In this document: positions 23,450-33,699 of the stretch, piece after piece
Numbering within the stretch: the stretch's first letter is position 1
Layout of the letters: each line of letters begins with the position of its first letter
Assembly: GCA_031308135.1 (NCBI GenBank)
Contig: JAHLJT010008756.1
Location: 64,634,232 to 64,698,231, forward strand
DNA length: 64,000 nucleotides
Source of the DNA: Acheta domesticus
Lineage: Eukaryota > Arthropoda > Insecta > Orthoptera > Gryllidae
Reading direction: 5' to 3'
Position numbers and translations under genes: made by a program
The notes under the pieces: model-generated
Told to the model about the DNA's origin: nothing
The model's input: only the letters and a program-made list of their open reading frames with translations
Databases searched by the model: none

Positions 23450-23830
23450 GAATTAAAAAAAAAAAGAAACAGGAGGAAGGGAGGTGTGGAGGGAGAGAAA
23501 GGGCCCATAGACGCAGTACGGAAAGTCAAACATAAAAAAGGAGATTTAAGAGAAAAACGTAAGGGGTAAATGAAATGTGGGAAAAGGAAATGGAAGACTA
23601 CTGAGGCTACGAAAAGAAGTGAAAAAATTATAAATGAAGTGGGGTCCAAAAAGTGAAGAAAAGTATGGAGAAAGTAGGGGAGAGAGAACAAGAGATGGAG
23701 GTTCTGAAATAGGAAGAGAAAAGACAAAAGGAAAGATAGAATGGAGGTACGGATAGAGGAGGGAGGTGACTGGGGAAGGAACTAGTGAAATGTAAAGAAG
23801 GATATTGGAAAAACTGAGATTAATAGAACA
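23450..23830. repeat. Purine-rich tract
   Basis: Strong A/G bias on the + strand, starting with an A11 run near 23456. The opposite strand gives Phe/Leu/Ser/Pro frames caused only by composition. Confidence 0.75.
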
Positions 23831-23989
23831 CGCATACAAGTAATGCTTATACATATGAACCCACAAGACGCAAAAACCTGTAGAAAATGTAGTAAATCTA
23901 TGGTATTACGATCGTTTTCCCTGATTTCTATTCTTCTCGTAACCTTCCAGCTGAATTTGCCAACATATAAACAAGAATTCCTCTCATCC

Positions 23990-24370
23990 CCAGCGCTCTC
24001 CATCAAACCGCTCAAAGAGGGGAACGAAAGGGCGATAGGGCGTGGGCGGGGGCGGGGCGGGGGCGGGGGCGGCATCGGCGCGGGCGCACGGCGCGGCGCG
24101 CTCGCCCGCTCGCCGCTCAAATTAGCCTCCCGCGATGGCGAGATAAGGGCGACCCGCGGGGCCGGCCCGGGAATCGGCAGTTACTCTCCGATCACGCTTC
24201 CATAGGCTAACCTGTTAGTTACGCTTCATTACGGAAGGGAACTTACGGCGAAGGCGGACGGCGGCAGATGCTAAGCCCCGGCGGGACCAGCGGGCGAGGG
24301 GCGGGTTTCACCGTCGCCCACCGGGTCCCGCCCGCCCGCCCACTCGCTCGCTCGCTCGCGAACGCGCACG
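23990..24370. promoter_or_regulatory. CpG-dense island
   Basis: CpG-rich region containing the G-tract below and a second GC peak near 24270-24360. Possible regulatory island. No gene is visible. Confidence 0.4.
24038..24072 (+). other. G-quadruplex-prone tract
   Basis: Seven runs of three or more G separated by one or two bases, starting GGGCGTGGGCGGGGGCGGGG. This meets the usual G4 pattern several times over on the + strand. Confidence 0.85.
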
Positions 24371-24427
24371 CCCCTCTGACCTGACCTGATTGTGGGTGGC
24401 AGGAGATGGTAGAAGGCGATCGGATTG

Positions 24428-24573
24428 GATTGATGATGGATTGATTATTTCGTGTTCCTATGTGCGTCAACTGCTATGATCAGTATCCCGTGAGTGAAGT
24501 GGATGTTATATTGCGGGAGGTGGTGGTGTTCCCTCGCCGTTGGATTGTGAGATCCGGCGCCGTTCTATAGGTC
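24428..24573 (-). mobile_element. SINE family 1, copy C (3' part)
   Basis: Aligns with 58755-58900 along its length: GATTGATGAT tail units, then GTCAACTGCTA near the tail, then GTGTTCC, then the exact word ATCCGGCGCCG. Only the 3' half of the element (in - sense) is recognisable. It is followed directly by decayed sequence. Confidence 0.75.
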
Positions 24574-24738
24574 GGCTTGAAGGGTTTCTCCTTCTTCGCC
24601 AGCGTGGCACTTCCCCAACAGGTTCAAGCTCAAAGGCTTCTGACTTGACATGGTTGGCGGTAAGTGGGGTGATTCGTTGGTTGATAGGTTGTGCTAGATT
24701 GGATGGTAGGTTTAATATTTTGGTGGACGTTTGCATGG

Positions 24739-24840
24739 GAGGTTGAATGGAAGGTTGATTGAGAGGTTGAGTGAGAGTTGGATGGAAGGTTGATTGGGAG
24801 GTTGAATGGAAGGTTGAGTGGGAGGTTGAATGGGACTTCT
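24739..24840 (+). repeat. 12-bp minisatellite, unit GGTTGANTGGNA
   Basis: Eight or nine tandem units such as GGTTGAATGGAA, GGTTGATTGAGA and GGTTGAGTGGGA. The unit resembles that of the 12-bp array at 47.0 kb. Confidence 0.93.
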
Positions 24841-24879
24841 ATGGAATGAGCTAATGTGGGAGTAACCCAACGGCTGGAC

Positions 24880-25290
24880 GGATCAGCAGTGGGGCTGGGC
24901 GAATGAGCAGACAAGTGAGAGGCTCGGTGACTAAGTGAGAGGGTGGGTAGACCGGAAGGGGGGAGCGGTCTCGGTCGAGACTCGTTCCCCGCAGGATCAC
25001 GATTGCAAACGAAGAGAAACGAACGAGAACCTCCCGCCGCGGCGACGTCGTGTCGGTAGCGATCACAAGGCGAACCCAACCGAAGCGACCGCGCGCGAAG
25101 TCGTAACGTAGAAACGGTCGGTGCGAAACGACTCTGTGCTTGTCACGTTTCCTATAGCCGCCCGCCGCGCCGCCCTCCACCGGCACTCGCCCCCGCCGCC
25201 CACCCACCTCGAACGGCTGTCAGGCTCCGGCCTCATATTCGAGTTTTATGGGGCGAGAGAGGAGGCTTTGGTGTGGCCGCCACTGCTGCT
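24880..25290. promoter_or_regulatory. CpG-rich island
   Basis: CpG-rich, non-tandem, ending near 25290. No exon can be called. Confidence 0.35.
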
Positions 25291-25299
25291 AGGCGGCTA

Positions 25300-26080
25300 G
25301 CGATTTTACTCGGCACTGCAAAGCATCACGCTCAAGTTTAGTCACTTGCTGCACGTTAATGTATTTAATACTGTTTAGTAAAAGAGTACTGCACGTTGAC
25401 CTATTAGCTTCATCGAAAACTAGCAAACGCGTCGAAGTACTGATTCAATATTTTCTTCCATTTCATAGGTTCCACAAGTACAAAAATGCGTTAAAAATGC
25501 TAAAATCAACTTCTTACAAATAACTTGTAACATGATGAATGCCACGAAAGTCGTCAACATCAGAATATTTTTAGCGTTGTGATCGCATGGATAGAAAAAG
25601 TCTGAAAACTGTGATAAAATTTAATTTATTCAGAAACAAATTAATTTGTTGTGATTCAATTAACTCTAAACTGATGGTGTAAACAGTGTTCTATTACGAG
25701 AACTAATATAACATTATAATCAAACCAGTCGCTTAGGAGAAAAAAGAGCGCAAGAGTGCTTATGAAGGGACGCAAGTAATGAAAGTGATTCAGCATACAA
25801 TGAAGCCTCCAATGCCTTGATTTCCATTTTGATACATATTGTTGTAAATAAATGATGACATTAATTTAATCTTCTAATTATAATCTCCTGCATATGCAGT
25901 AGGCGGTACGGTTTACAAAATTAATTACTTTCATTAAATTAATGATGCAGTTGATGATCGGAAATAACGCGGAGAGCATCATCACGTCATGACACTTCAT
26001 GTCACGTCATGTCATGCAGCCAGGCGTACGACGGGGACACGCGTCATTTTCCGGGTTAGCTATTCAGAGAAGCGCCACTC
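25300..26080. other. AT-rich unannotated interval
   Basis: A short cluster of overlapping TCATGTCA / CACGTCATG words lies at about 25984-26018. Otherwise nothing. Confidence 0.5.
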
Positions 26081-26084
26081 CAAT

Positions 26085-26120
26085 CAGGGGTGGACAAATC
26101 AAACCGTGGGCCGCGGCACT
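26085..26120 (+). mobile_element. Solo hAT (Charlie-like) terminus
   Basis: CAGGGGTGGACAAATC followed by GGGCCGCGGC resembles the CAGGGGTGGSCAAAC...GGCCCGCGG start of Charlie-type hAT elements. No matching right end with an 8-bp duplication was found, so this is a fragment. Confidence 0.5.
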
Positions 26121-26142
26121 GTTCTTTGTACACCCTTACTGG

Positions 26143-26401
26143 CAAGGGGCGAATCCAGTCGATCATTTCAGGGATGGGGTCATCGTAGATTTTTGTTAAG
26201 TAATAAACATATTTTGTTATTATATTGGATATATGTACTGTAGATATGATAGTACACATTATTATTGTTTAAACAATTACATAATTGGAATGTGAATTAA
26301 TATTTAAATCAATTTTGCCAAATGAAGGAAAATAAACAAAATCTCTAGGCCATTCGGGTGGGGGGCATGAACCCCATGGCCCCCCTTTCATCCGCCCGTA
26401 G
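26143..26401. mobile_element. hAT-like MITE with exact 8-bp target duplication
   Basis: The left end CAAGGGGCGAATCCAG and the reverse complement of the right end (CTACGGGCGGATG) form decayed inverted repeats (about 9 of 13 matches). CTTACTGG lies immediately outside both ends, at 26135-26142 and 26402-26409. Eight-bp duplications are the hAT signature. Near the right end, GGGGGGCATG and CATGGCCCCCC form a G/C hairpin. Confidence 0.7.
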
Positions 26402-26409
26402 CTTACTGG

Positions 26410-26440
26410 CCGGGGCGGATCCAAGGGGGGACACATGAGC
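26410..26440 (+). mobile_element. Second CGGGGCGGATCC terminus beside the MITE
   Basis: CCGGGGCGGATCCAAGGGGGG starts directly after the right 8-bp duplication, as if a second copy of the same family began there and shared the target site. No right end is visible downstream. Confidence 0.5.
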
Positions 26441-26595
26441 TTACGTAGGCTCTCTCTTCTTAATTTTTCTCTACTGATTCAAAAAAAATTACATCTTTTT
26501 TAATGCAAAGTTTACAAATTTTACAAAAATTACGTCTCAAGACAATTTTTACCCATGCCGTCGCTTCAGACGATGATGGTTACAGTTGTGATAGT

Positions 26596-26664
26596 AGTGG
26601 TGGTGGTGGTGGTGGTGGTGGTGGTTGTGGTGGTGGTTGTAGTGGCGGCGGCGGCGGCGGCGGG
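26596..26664 (+). repeat. (GTG)n followed by (GGC)n
   Basis: A near-pure GTG run to about 26640 changes into a GGC run to about 26664. All six frames are open as Val, Gly, Trp/Cys, His, Thr or Pro runs. Confidence 0.95.
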
Positions 26665-26930
26665 GGCAGTCTGTGTGAGACGTGGGCCATGCGCCATCCC
26701 CCTCCACACCCCCACCCTGCGCGCAGCGATGCGCGGCGGGCTGGCTGGCGGGTGAGCGGGCAGCCCCTTGCAAAAAGCCCGGGCGAGAGGCGAGGCGAGG
26801 GCCCCGGGCGGCGAGCAGATGGCGGCGCCGGGAGCAGAGGTTGGAGGGGGGAGGTGGCGGTAGGAGGCTGTTGGACACGGGCGCCCAAGAGCGCGCAAGA
26901 GGGAAAAAGTAGAAGGCGAAAGGGAATTTT
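26665..26930. promoter_or_regulatory. CpG-rich island after triplet run
   Basis: GC-rich, non-tandem continuation. Island-like with no gene evidence. Confidence 0.35.
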
Positions 26931-27550
26931 CTATAAAATTTTAAAATGTTTGAGCATGTAGTTAATGCAATGGGTGTGTTGTGGAAATGCTTGGTTATTT
27001 ATTTCTTCGTAAAACTGTGGTAACGCACTCAGAAGAACGAGAAGCTACTGTTAACGGCCGGCATACGCCAAAGATTCGATAGAAAACCGTTCATTAAGAA
27101 CAACAGAAAGTATATTATTTGCAAATTAATTGTAGCCAAAGTTGCAGTAAGAGCACAATTATTACAACAAAGAAGTGTTTTGTGTTTATGTTGGTTTGTT
27201 ATAAGATATTACGAAAAGTATTGAACGATACACCTGGCCTCGCTGTTTCCCCCTAAATTTCCGGCTGGTATCTAAAGAAAGCATGGTTAAGAGAGGTATA
27301 GAGCAAATGAAATATTGAATATTATAGTATGTCAAAAAATTCGTTAGTGTCACTAACTTTTATTTTTTCACGGGTAAAATTCGTGAGCAACAAAAAAAAG
27401 TTTCAAAGAAACAGGAAGAAATTCGTGTAGTTGAAATATGAAAAGGGAAGATATTGCTAATAAAACAATAAAAGTATAATAGTTGAAAAGTTGAGCATCA
27501 AGAAAACTGATTATATAAAGTTAGTGTGTAAATAACAAGTGGCTATTAGC
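26931..27550. other. AT-rich unannotated interval
   Basis: Nothing supported. Confidence 0.55.
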
Positions 27551-27554
27551 AAAA

Positions 27555-28000
27555 ATGTGTGCGAAATGGAGGCAGTTTCAACCGGCCGAACACAATGCCG
27601 TCATCAACGAAAACGATCTCCTGTGCGAGAGCGCCTGCCACAATAGCACGGGCAGAAAAGAGAGCCGGCGTGCCAGAGGCGCGACTGCGGTGGCGGGGTC
27701 AGCGGGCAGCGGCGACGCAGAAAGAGGCAAGCTAAAGCGGAAGCAAGCGATGCCGCTCGCTTCACTGCACAGGCTCAAAGCGCCGCTTCCCCGCTCCCTG
27801 GCGCACAATGATCGCAAACGAACGCGCCCAATCACAGCGGCGCGGCGGCGGTAGCTCCCCTCGACGCCCTCGGCCCCTGCGCAGCGACGCCGGCGCCGCG
27901 ACGCCGCGACGCCCTCTTCCCCCTCCCCCTCCGGGGCGCCGGCTGCTTGGCGCGCGCACCTGCTTACCAAGGCGTCGCCGCCGCCGTCGCCACATTGCTA
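27555..28000. promoter_or_regulatory. CpG-dense island
   Basis: CpG-dense, leading directly into the 12-bp array. A + strand frame of 155 codons (27808-28275) crosses island and array and is a composition artefact. Confidence 0.4.
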
Positions 28001-28098
28001 AAGCAAACGCTACCATCAGCGATGGCAACGGCTGTTACAAAAACCGCACCAATGCTAACGTTGATGCTAACGATAATAACCACTCAAACCCTAATATT

Positions 28099-28262
28099 AG
28101 CGCCGAGGCTAGCGCCGAGTGTAGCTCCGAATGTAGCGCCGAGTCTAGTGCCGAGTCTAGCGTCGAGTCTAGCGTCGAGTCTAGCGTAGAGTCTAGCGCC
28201 GAGTCTTGTGACAAGTCTTACACCAAATCTAGCGCCGAGCCTAGCGCCACTTCTGATGAGTG
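28099..28262 (+). repeat. 12-bp minisatellite, unit AGCGCCGAGTCT
   Basis: About thirteen units with variants AGCGTCGAGTCT and AGCTCCGAATGT. Translation gives a Ser-Ala-Glu-Ser type repeat. It decays towards both ends. Confidence 0.93.
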
Positions 28263-29300
28263 TAGCGCAGTCTAGAGCTAACTCAAACTAATGTAAACGT
28301 CAGCGTCTGCAAGCTGCTACACACATGCCAACTGGTATGCTATCACCGTCCATTCAATTAAAATGCAGCTTTATCATCCGCCACGTCGTTCAATCACTGA
28401 AGTCATCGGACTGCTATAATTCACGGATTCCCTTGCTTACCATCACCGTAATTATCAGTTCAGTCACAATGACACGATCCCTACTATATCACCATTGTAC
28501 GTAACATCAAACATTTTCATTACCACGCCATTTCCTCATCTTGAACTCTTCCAGAATAATTACTAATATTTCCAATTGATCGCACCTCCGTTGCTTTCCC
28601 TATCTCACAAGCATTATCCTCCCATCAAATTATACATGATTCCCTACCAAAGCAAATACTATCGCTACTAACACTTGCTGCTAGAACATCTTTTATGTAT
28701 TTGTACTTCATTCTTTCCCTCGCTCTTATCACCATCGCCTTTTTCATCATCTCTGATTTCGCAATATCCTGTTCACTGACCAATCTGTCACTCCTCTTCC
28801 ATGTTTCATCGCGGTCTATTGAATCGAAATCATGGAGAACGGAAACGCTGCCGACTCGTTTCTCCAGGCTTTTAAAATAGATGAAGGCATTAAATCGCTC
28901 GTTTGGTTGCGGTTGGTGAAAGAAGGGAAACGGACGGGACAAAGAAATATAAACGTTAGGCATTGTGCTCGAAAGAATGAATGGTTTCATAATATAAAAG
29001 AGTGCGCTATTGTTGAATGATCGTGAATGCCAGTCGCTTAAAAAAACGTCGACGCCAGCACTCCAGCACGTCAATGCGTCTTCGTTCTGCAAACAGTTGT
29101 AAGCAGGTGGCGTTGTAAAAAATATATTATTTGTAAATTATACACTTTTTTCCAGTGAAGCCTGCCTCGAAATTCAGAAACAATTAAGTAATCAATTCCT
29201 CATCCGAAACCCCACCCGGAGCGGAGCTTCTGACTTCCTCGTAAGCTCACATGAACACAGGAAACGCATCTCACAGCCGAACACCCTCATATAAAGACAG
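28263..29300. other. Unannotated interval
   Basis: Pyrimidine-biased at 28490-28800. A 155-codon - strand frame (28625-29092) has no recognisable homology and no supporting splice or start context. Confidence 0.5.
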
Positions 29301-29509
29301 GCGGCCGAGGCGGAATAAATAACGGGGAGAATCGATTTCCTGCTGGAGAGGGCGTGAAACACCGCAGGGGCGGGCGAGGCACCGCGACGCGCTACCTCGC
29401 GCCCTGGGGAGGAGGAGGAGGAGACGGTGCGGAGATAGCAGGGAGAGGGCAGCAAAGGTGGATCGGTGGAGGCAGAGGGGGCACCAGTAGGTCATGGTAA
29501 TAGTATTGG

Positions 29510-29830
29510 GGATAGAGGTGGTGAGTTTTGTTGTTGGTGGTGATGGTAGTGGTAGGTGATGGTGGTTTTTGTTTTGATGGTGGTGGACGAAACAATGGTG
29601 GTGGTGGTGGTGGTGGTGGTGACTGAGGTAGTGGTACATGGATTAGTGGCGATGATGGCAATGGAGGTAGTGGTAGTGGGGATAGTGGTGATGGAAGTGA
29701 TAGTGGTGAGGGAGGTAGTGGTGGATATGCTGTTGGTGATGGTTGTGATGGCAGTAATAGTGGTACGTTGGTGAAGTTTGTACTGTTGGCTGCAGTAGTG
29801 GTTGTGGTTGTGGGGCAGGTAGGGATGATG
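29510..29830 (+). repeat. GGT/GTA degenerate trinucleotide array
   Basis: Degenerate GGTGGTAGTGGT and GTGATGG words, including a pure GGT run near 29598-29622. It yields Val-rich + frames and Pro/His/Thr-rich - frames. Confidence 0.92.
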
Positions 29831-29959
29831 CTGACAAGGTAGGCGATGTGACTGGTGGCGACCATAGGAACCGTGAGCTTCTTTCGGACTAGTAAGGCGG
29901 CATAGAGTAAAGATGTATACATCCTTAGTCTATGAAGGCGGTGGCCCGGGCGAGAGCGT

Positions 29960-30590
29960 CAGCCCGGCGGAAAAAGAAGAAAATGGGAGGTAGAGAAGGA
30001 CGACGAGGAGAAAGATGAAGGAGGAGGAGGTGGAGAGCGAGCGGGGAAGGACGCATGTGATGATGACGAGCGAGAAGGAGAAAGAGGCTGTGTGAGGGCG
30101 GTGCGGGAGGAGGAAAAGGAGGAGGCAGTGTGAAGGTGGTAGGGAAGGAGGAGACAATGTGAGGGTGGAAGGGTAAGGAGGAGGAAAAAGAGGAGGCGAA
30201 TTTAAGACGGCGCGGGGGGTGGAGGAAGAAGAGGGCAGAGAGAGGTTGACGCAGGAGAAGAAGATAAAGGAGGAGAAGAGGAAGAAGAAGGAAGAATGGT
30301 GTGGGGTTGGAGCGGGAAGGGGAACAGGTGACGGAGAAAGAAAGGGAAGAGGTGGAGGAGAAGGTAGGAGGAGGAAAAGGAGAAGGAAAAGGGTGAAAAC
30401 GAGAAGGGGAGCGAAGGAGAAGGGAGAAAATAAGTACGTAGAAAGAGAAGGAGAAATAGGAGGAGGACGGAGGAGGAGGAAAAGGAGAAGGAAAATGGTG
30501 AAAACGAAAAGGGGGAGAAGGAGAAGGAGAATATAAGTACGTAGGGAAGAGAAGGAGAAACAGAAGGAGGAGAGGGAGGAGGAGAAGGAG
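29960..30590 (+). repeat. Long polypurine (GGA/GAA) tract
   Basis: About 600 bp in which the + strand is overwhelmingly G and A. An internal copy of GAGGAGGAAAAGGAGAAGGA recurs near 30368 and 30472 as part of a duplicated block of roughly 110 bp. The 283-codon - strand frame over it is a composition artefact. Confidence 0.9.
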
Positions 30591-30599
30591 GAGGCGGTG

Positions 30600-30810
30600 A
30601 GAGCGCGGGCCCAATTGAAACGTTGGAGGCGCGAGTGACGGACGGCAGGGGCGATCGCCTCCCGGGCGGTGGGTGCGGTAATTGCTCTCCGCAGGGGGCC
30701 GCCCCTGCCTCCGCCTCCGCCGCCGCCTCCGCGTCTGCTGCTGGCGCTGGGAGGGTGCGCATGCGGGCAGGCGCACCTTGCGCGCTACCCCTCTCGCTGT
30801 TGACCGTGGA
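30600..30810. promoter_or_regulatory. Small CpG-rich island
   Basis: CpG-rich with a CCGCCT run near 30710. Isolated, function unknown. Confidence 0.3.
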
Positions 30811-31420
30811 GAGACAAATTAGGATATTAATGAAGTTACACCCGGCGTCCATGTATCTTCTATTGACGTAATTTTAATAACGTTTGTTTATGGCATGTAA
30901 TGATGCAGGTTGTGTTTGACAGCTCCGAATCTCCTTTTATTTTCAGTCTACTTAGAATTGCTTGGTTAATTTTATGAGAACATTCTGGTCAATAATGTCT
31001 AGTTTCTGTCACACATATGATTTAAAATGCACAAAAAATTAATACTTGGTTATACAGATTATATTGCAATTCATTCTGAATTATCAGCGCATCATTGCGG
31101 TAGTTACGTTGCTGAAAGCTTTTCACTAAACACACGTGCACTTAAAATGATACACTGTAAATGTTGAACTGAAGGACCAGTCTCTGAAATGTTTATCGAC
31201 TTGACAATTTTGTAGTATCAACTTAGTATGTTATCCACTTAGTAGTATTTTGGCAGTAACACAAATAAACTAGTACAGTCAATCAACGCACACACAAATA
31301 GACACATTCACACACGTACACACACGTACACACACTCTCACAGGCACATACAAACAAAATTGAACTGCACGCGGTGCGAAACATTCATCTAAAAAAAAAC
31401 AAAAAATTGTGGGTTTACAT
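30811..31420. other. AT-rich interval with a CA-rich microsatellite
   Basis: Degenerate ACACAC with two copies of CACACACGTACA at 31290-31352. Otherwise nothing supported. Confidence 0.7.
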
Positions 31421-31451
31421 TCCCGCCTCTACCATGCGGGCGCGTCGTCGT

Positions 31452-31700
31452 CGCCGGAGGAGGAGGAGATAGGAGGAGGAGAAGCAAAAGGAATAGGAGG
31501 AGGTAAAGGAGGAGGAGAAGGAGAGGAGAAGGAGAAGAAGGGGGAGGAGAAGGAGAATGAGAAGAGGAGGAAGAGAAGGTGGAGAAGGAGAAGGAGAAAG
31601 AGGAGAAGGAGCAAGAGGAGAAGAGAAGGAAAAGGAAAGGTGCAGGAGGAGAAGGAGGAGAAGGAGGAGGAGGAGAAGGAGAAGGAGGAGGATTTGCAGG
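31452..31700 (+). repeat. Second polypurine (GGAGAA) tract
   Basis: Almost exclusively G and A for about 240 bp. Same class as the tract at 30 kb, separated from it by about 860 bp. Confidence 0.9.
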
Positions 31701-31914
31701 CCCGTCGTCTCCCCGGCGGGGCGCCCGCCCACGCGCGCTTTTCGCCGGGCGCGAAGTACATGGTGGAGGTTCGTGTGATACGGCGCGTTTTCGTGGCAGC
31801 CGCAGCTATAATAGCAGAGGGGGCGTGACGCCGGGAAAAGCGTTCGTGCTTGCTTTCTTCGCACCTTCAACTCCTGTGGTACACACTGCTCCGAAAAGAG
31901 CAGTAAGGTGTGCA

Positions 31915-32130
31915 CACGAAGGAAGGAAAGAAAGAAAAAAGAAAAGAAACAAAGAAAAGGGAAATGGAGATACAAAGAAATAAAAAAAGGAAAAAAGAAA
32001 AAGTAAATAGGGAAACAAGTTAAGAAAGAATATTTAAGGAAAGAAAAAAGTTGAGAAATAAGATGTTATTAGGAAAAGAAAATAAGAATGAATTAATGAC
32101 AAGGGGGAAAAAAGAAAGAAGGCAATAAAT
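31915..32130 (+). repeat. A-rich purine tract
   Basis: GAAAGAAAGAAAAAAG-type sequence, A-dominated rather than G-dominated. Probably a decayed (GAAA)n microsatellite. Confidence 0.8.
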
Positions 32131-33290
32131 TCCTCTTTCAATTGTTGGTCACCCACAGCTAATCAATTAATAACAAAATAGAAGTTTAGACCTGATGAAA
32201 GTAAAGTAAGGAATCGAGAAAGGCAAAGAGAGGGATACAACCTACGAATCGGGAGTCAATTATTTGTTGAAAAACCTTTATCTCAACCGAATAATTATTT
32301 TGAAAATCGCTTATCTTCAAAAGGAAATCTGGAAAATCGTTTATGTTAAAATCGATATTCGGAAACCGTGATATTTTGCATTTTTATTTACACATAATAA
32401 CATCATTTAAATAACTCTCAGTTGAATGCCCGCATCGCCCAGCAAATGTGCAATGGCACGCTTTTGTTATCACTACAACCGACTGAGCAAAAAGGAAAAT
32501 AAAATCGAGCGCGGTTTAGAAAAGAAACACACCAGAGTACGGAAATTACGGAAGAAGGGGAGGTGGCGTACCCTGAAATACTAAATCTTCTCAAAGGTGA
32601 AAAAAAAATCTTGTCAACCTTGGAGCGTAGTGCTGGAATGAAATATGACATCACTTCACGAACTGCGTGGGATTTCCGTTTTGCGTTTTCTGGTAATGTG
32701 GTTTCAAACTAGACTGGTAGCTACGTTAAACACGCTCGTTACCCTCAGCTTCGTGTTAATTGAAGGAGCATCTGTTGGCGCCTTCAAAGAAACGCGAGAA
32801 ATTGTGCACACATTTCTGCTTGGGTTCATGTTTAAAGTATGAAGTACACGTTGACAAAAATGTAATTGTTTTTTGTAAAAATTGAAAAAATAATTATGTA
32901 AGTTCGTGGCTTTAATTCCCACCCGAAAGCCATGAATTTTTTGGATGAAAAAAATAATTAACCTGACCATAGCGTGTGAAAAATATTGGGGCCATATGAG
33001 TTTTCCCGGTAAAAATTTACTTCGCAGAAGTAGTGTCCAAAGAGTTTGTACACTTCTACGAGAATCACGACCTACTATGAGCAAGACCGAACGTTGAAGT
33101 ATTAAAGAAGTCCGTCCCAGTTACATAATGCTACTCCAAAAAGGTTGCTAAGGACGTACGATAAATAAATGCTGATTTTTTTAAGAAGAAATAATTTGAG
33201 TTCAAAATTGAAGGGCTTCGGTAGGGTTATTGTTCTATCCCATTTGGGAAAAGCGAAGAAATGTTGACTTTGACAAATTCCAATTGGCCA
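32131..33290. other. AT-rich unannotated interval
   Basis: No supported feature. GAAAATCG occurs several times at 32310-32370 without clear periodicity. Confidence 0.5.
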
Positions 33291-33299
33291 CGCTGTCAG

Positions 33300-33660
33300 G
33301 ATACGCCCCTGATTTGATTCTGGAGGTGGCGAGGGGCAACGGCGGCGGGGGAGGGAGCGAGGAGTGTGTGTAGGAGTGGGAGGAGGGGGCGGCGAAGGTG
33401 GGAGTGGCTCGTGCGCCCAGCTGCGGTCGCGAGCGGCGCTATCTCGTAATCGACGTGTCGACATATTTCGGAAGCCGTGCCGCGTCTATTCGTCTTGGTA
33501 AGCGGAAACACGGTCGATAACCCGCGAGGCGGAGCGATTGTGGCGGGGGCGGCGACGGCGACGGCGGTGAAGGCGAGGGCGAGGGCGGAGTGATTCGGGG
33601 TGGGGCGAGGTGAGGTTAGTGATGGGGGGGAGGGCAGGACGTGGTGGGACTGAACGGCAG
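33300..33660. promoter_or_regulatory. GC-rich island with GGCGAC run
   Basis: G-rich and CpG-rich, including GGCGGCGACGGCGACGG near 33548. Island-like. Confidence 0.35.
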
Positions 33661-33699
33661 CGATGAGGGGAAACGGAGACAGTGACCGTCAAAGAGTCG

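Noticed and set aside
25984..26018. Cluster of TCATGTCA / CACGTCATG words
   Set aside because: Short and imperfect. More likely a small slippage product than a regulatory array.
29925..30776. 283-codon minus-strand frame
   Set aside because: Polypyrimidine strand of the GGA tract. Composition lacks stops.
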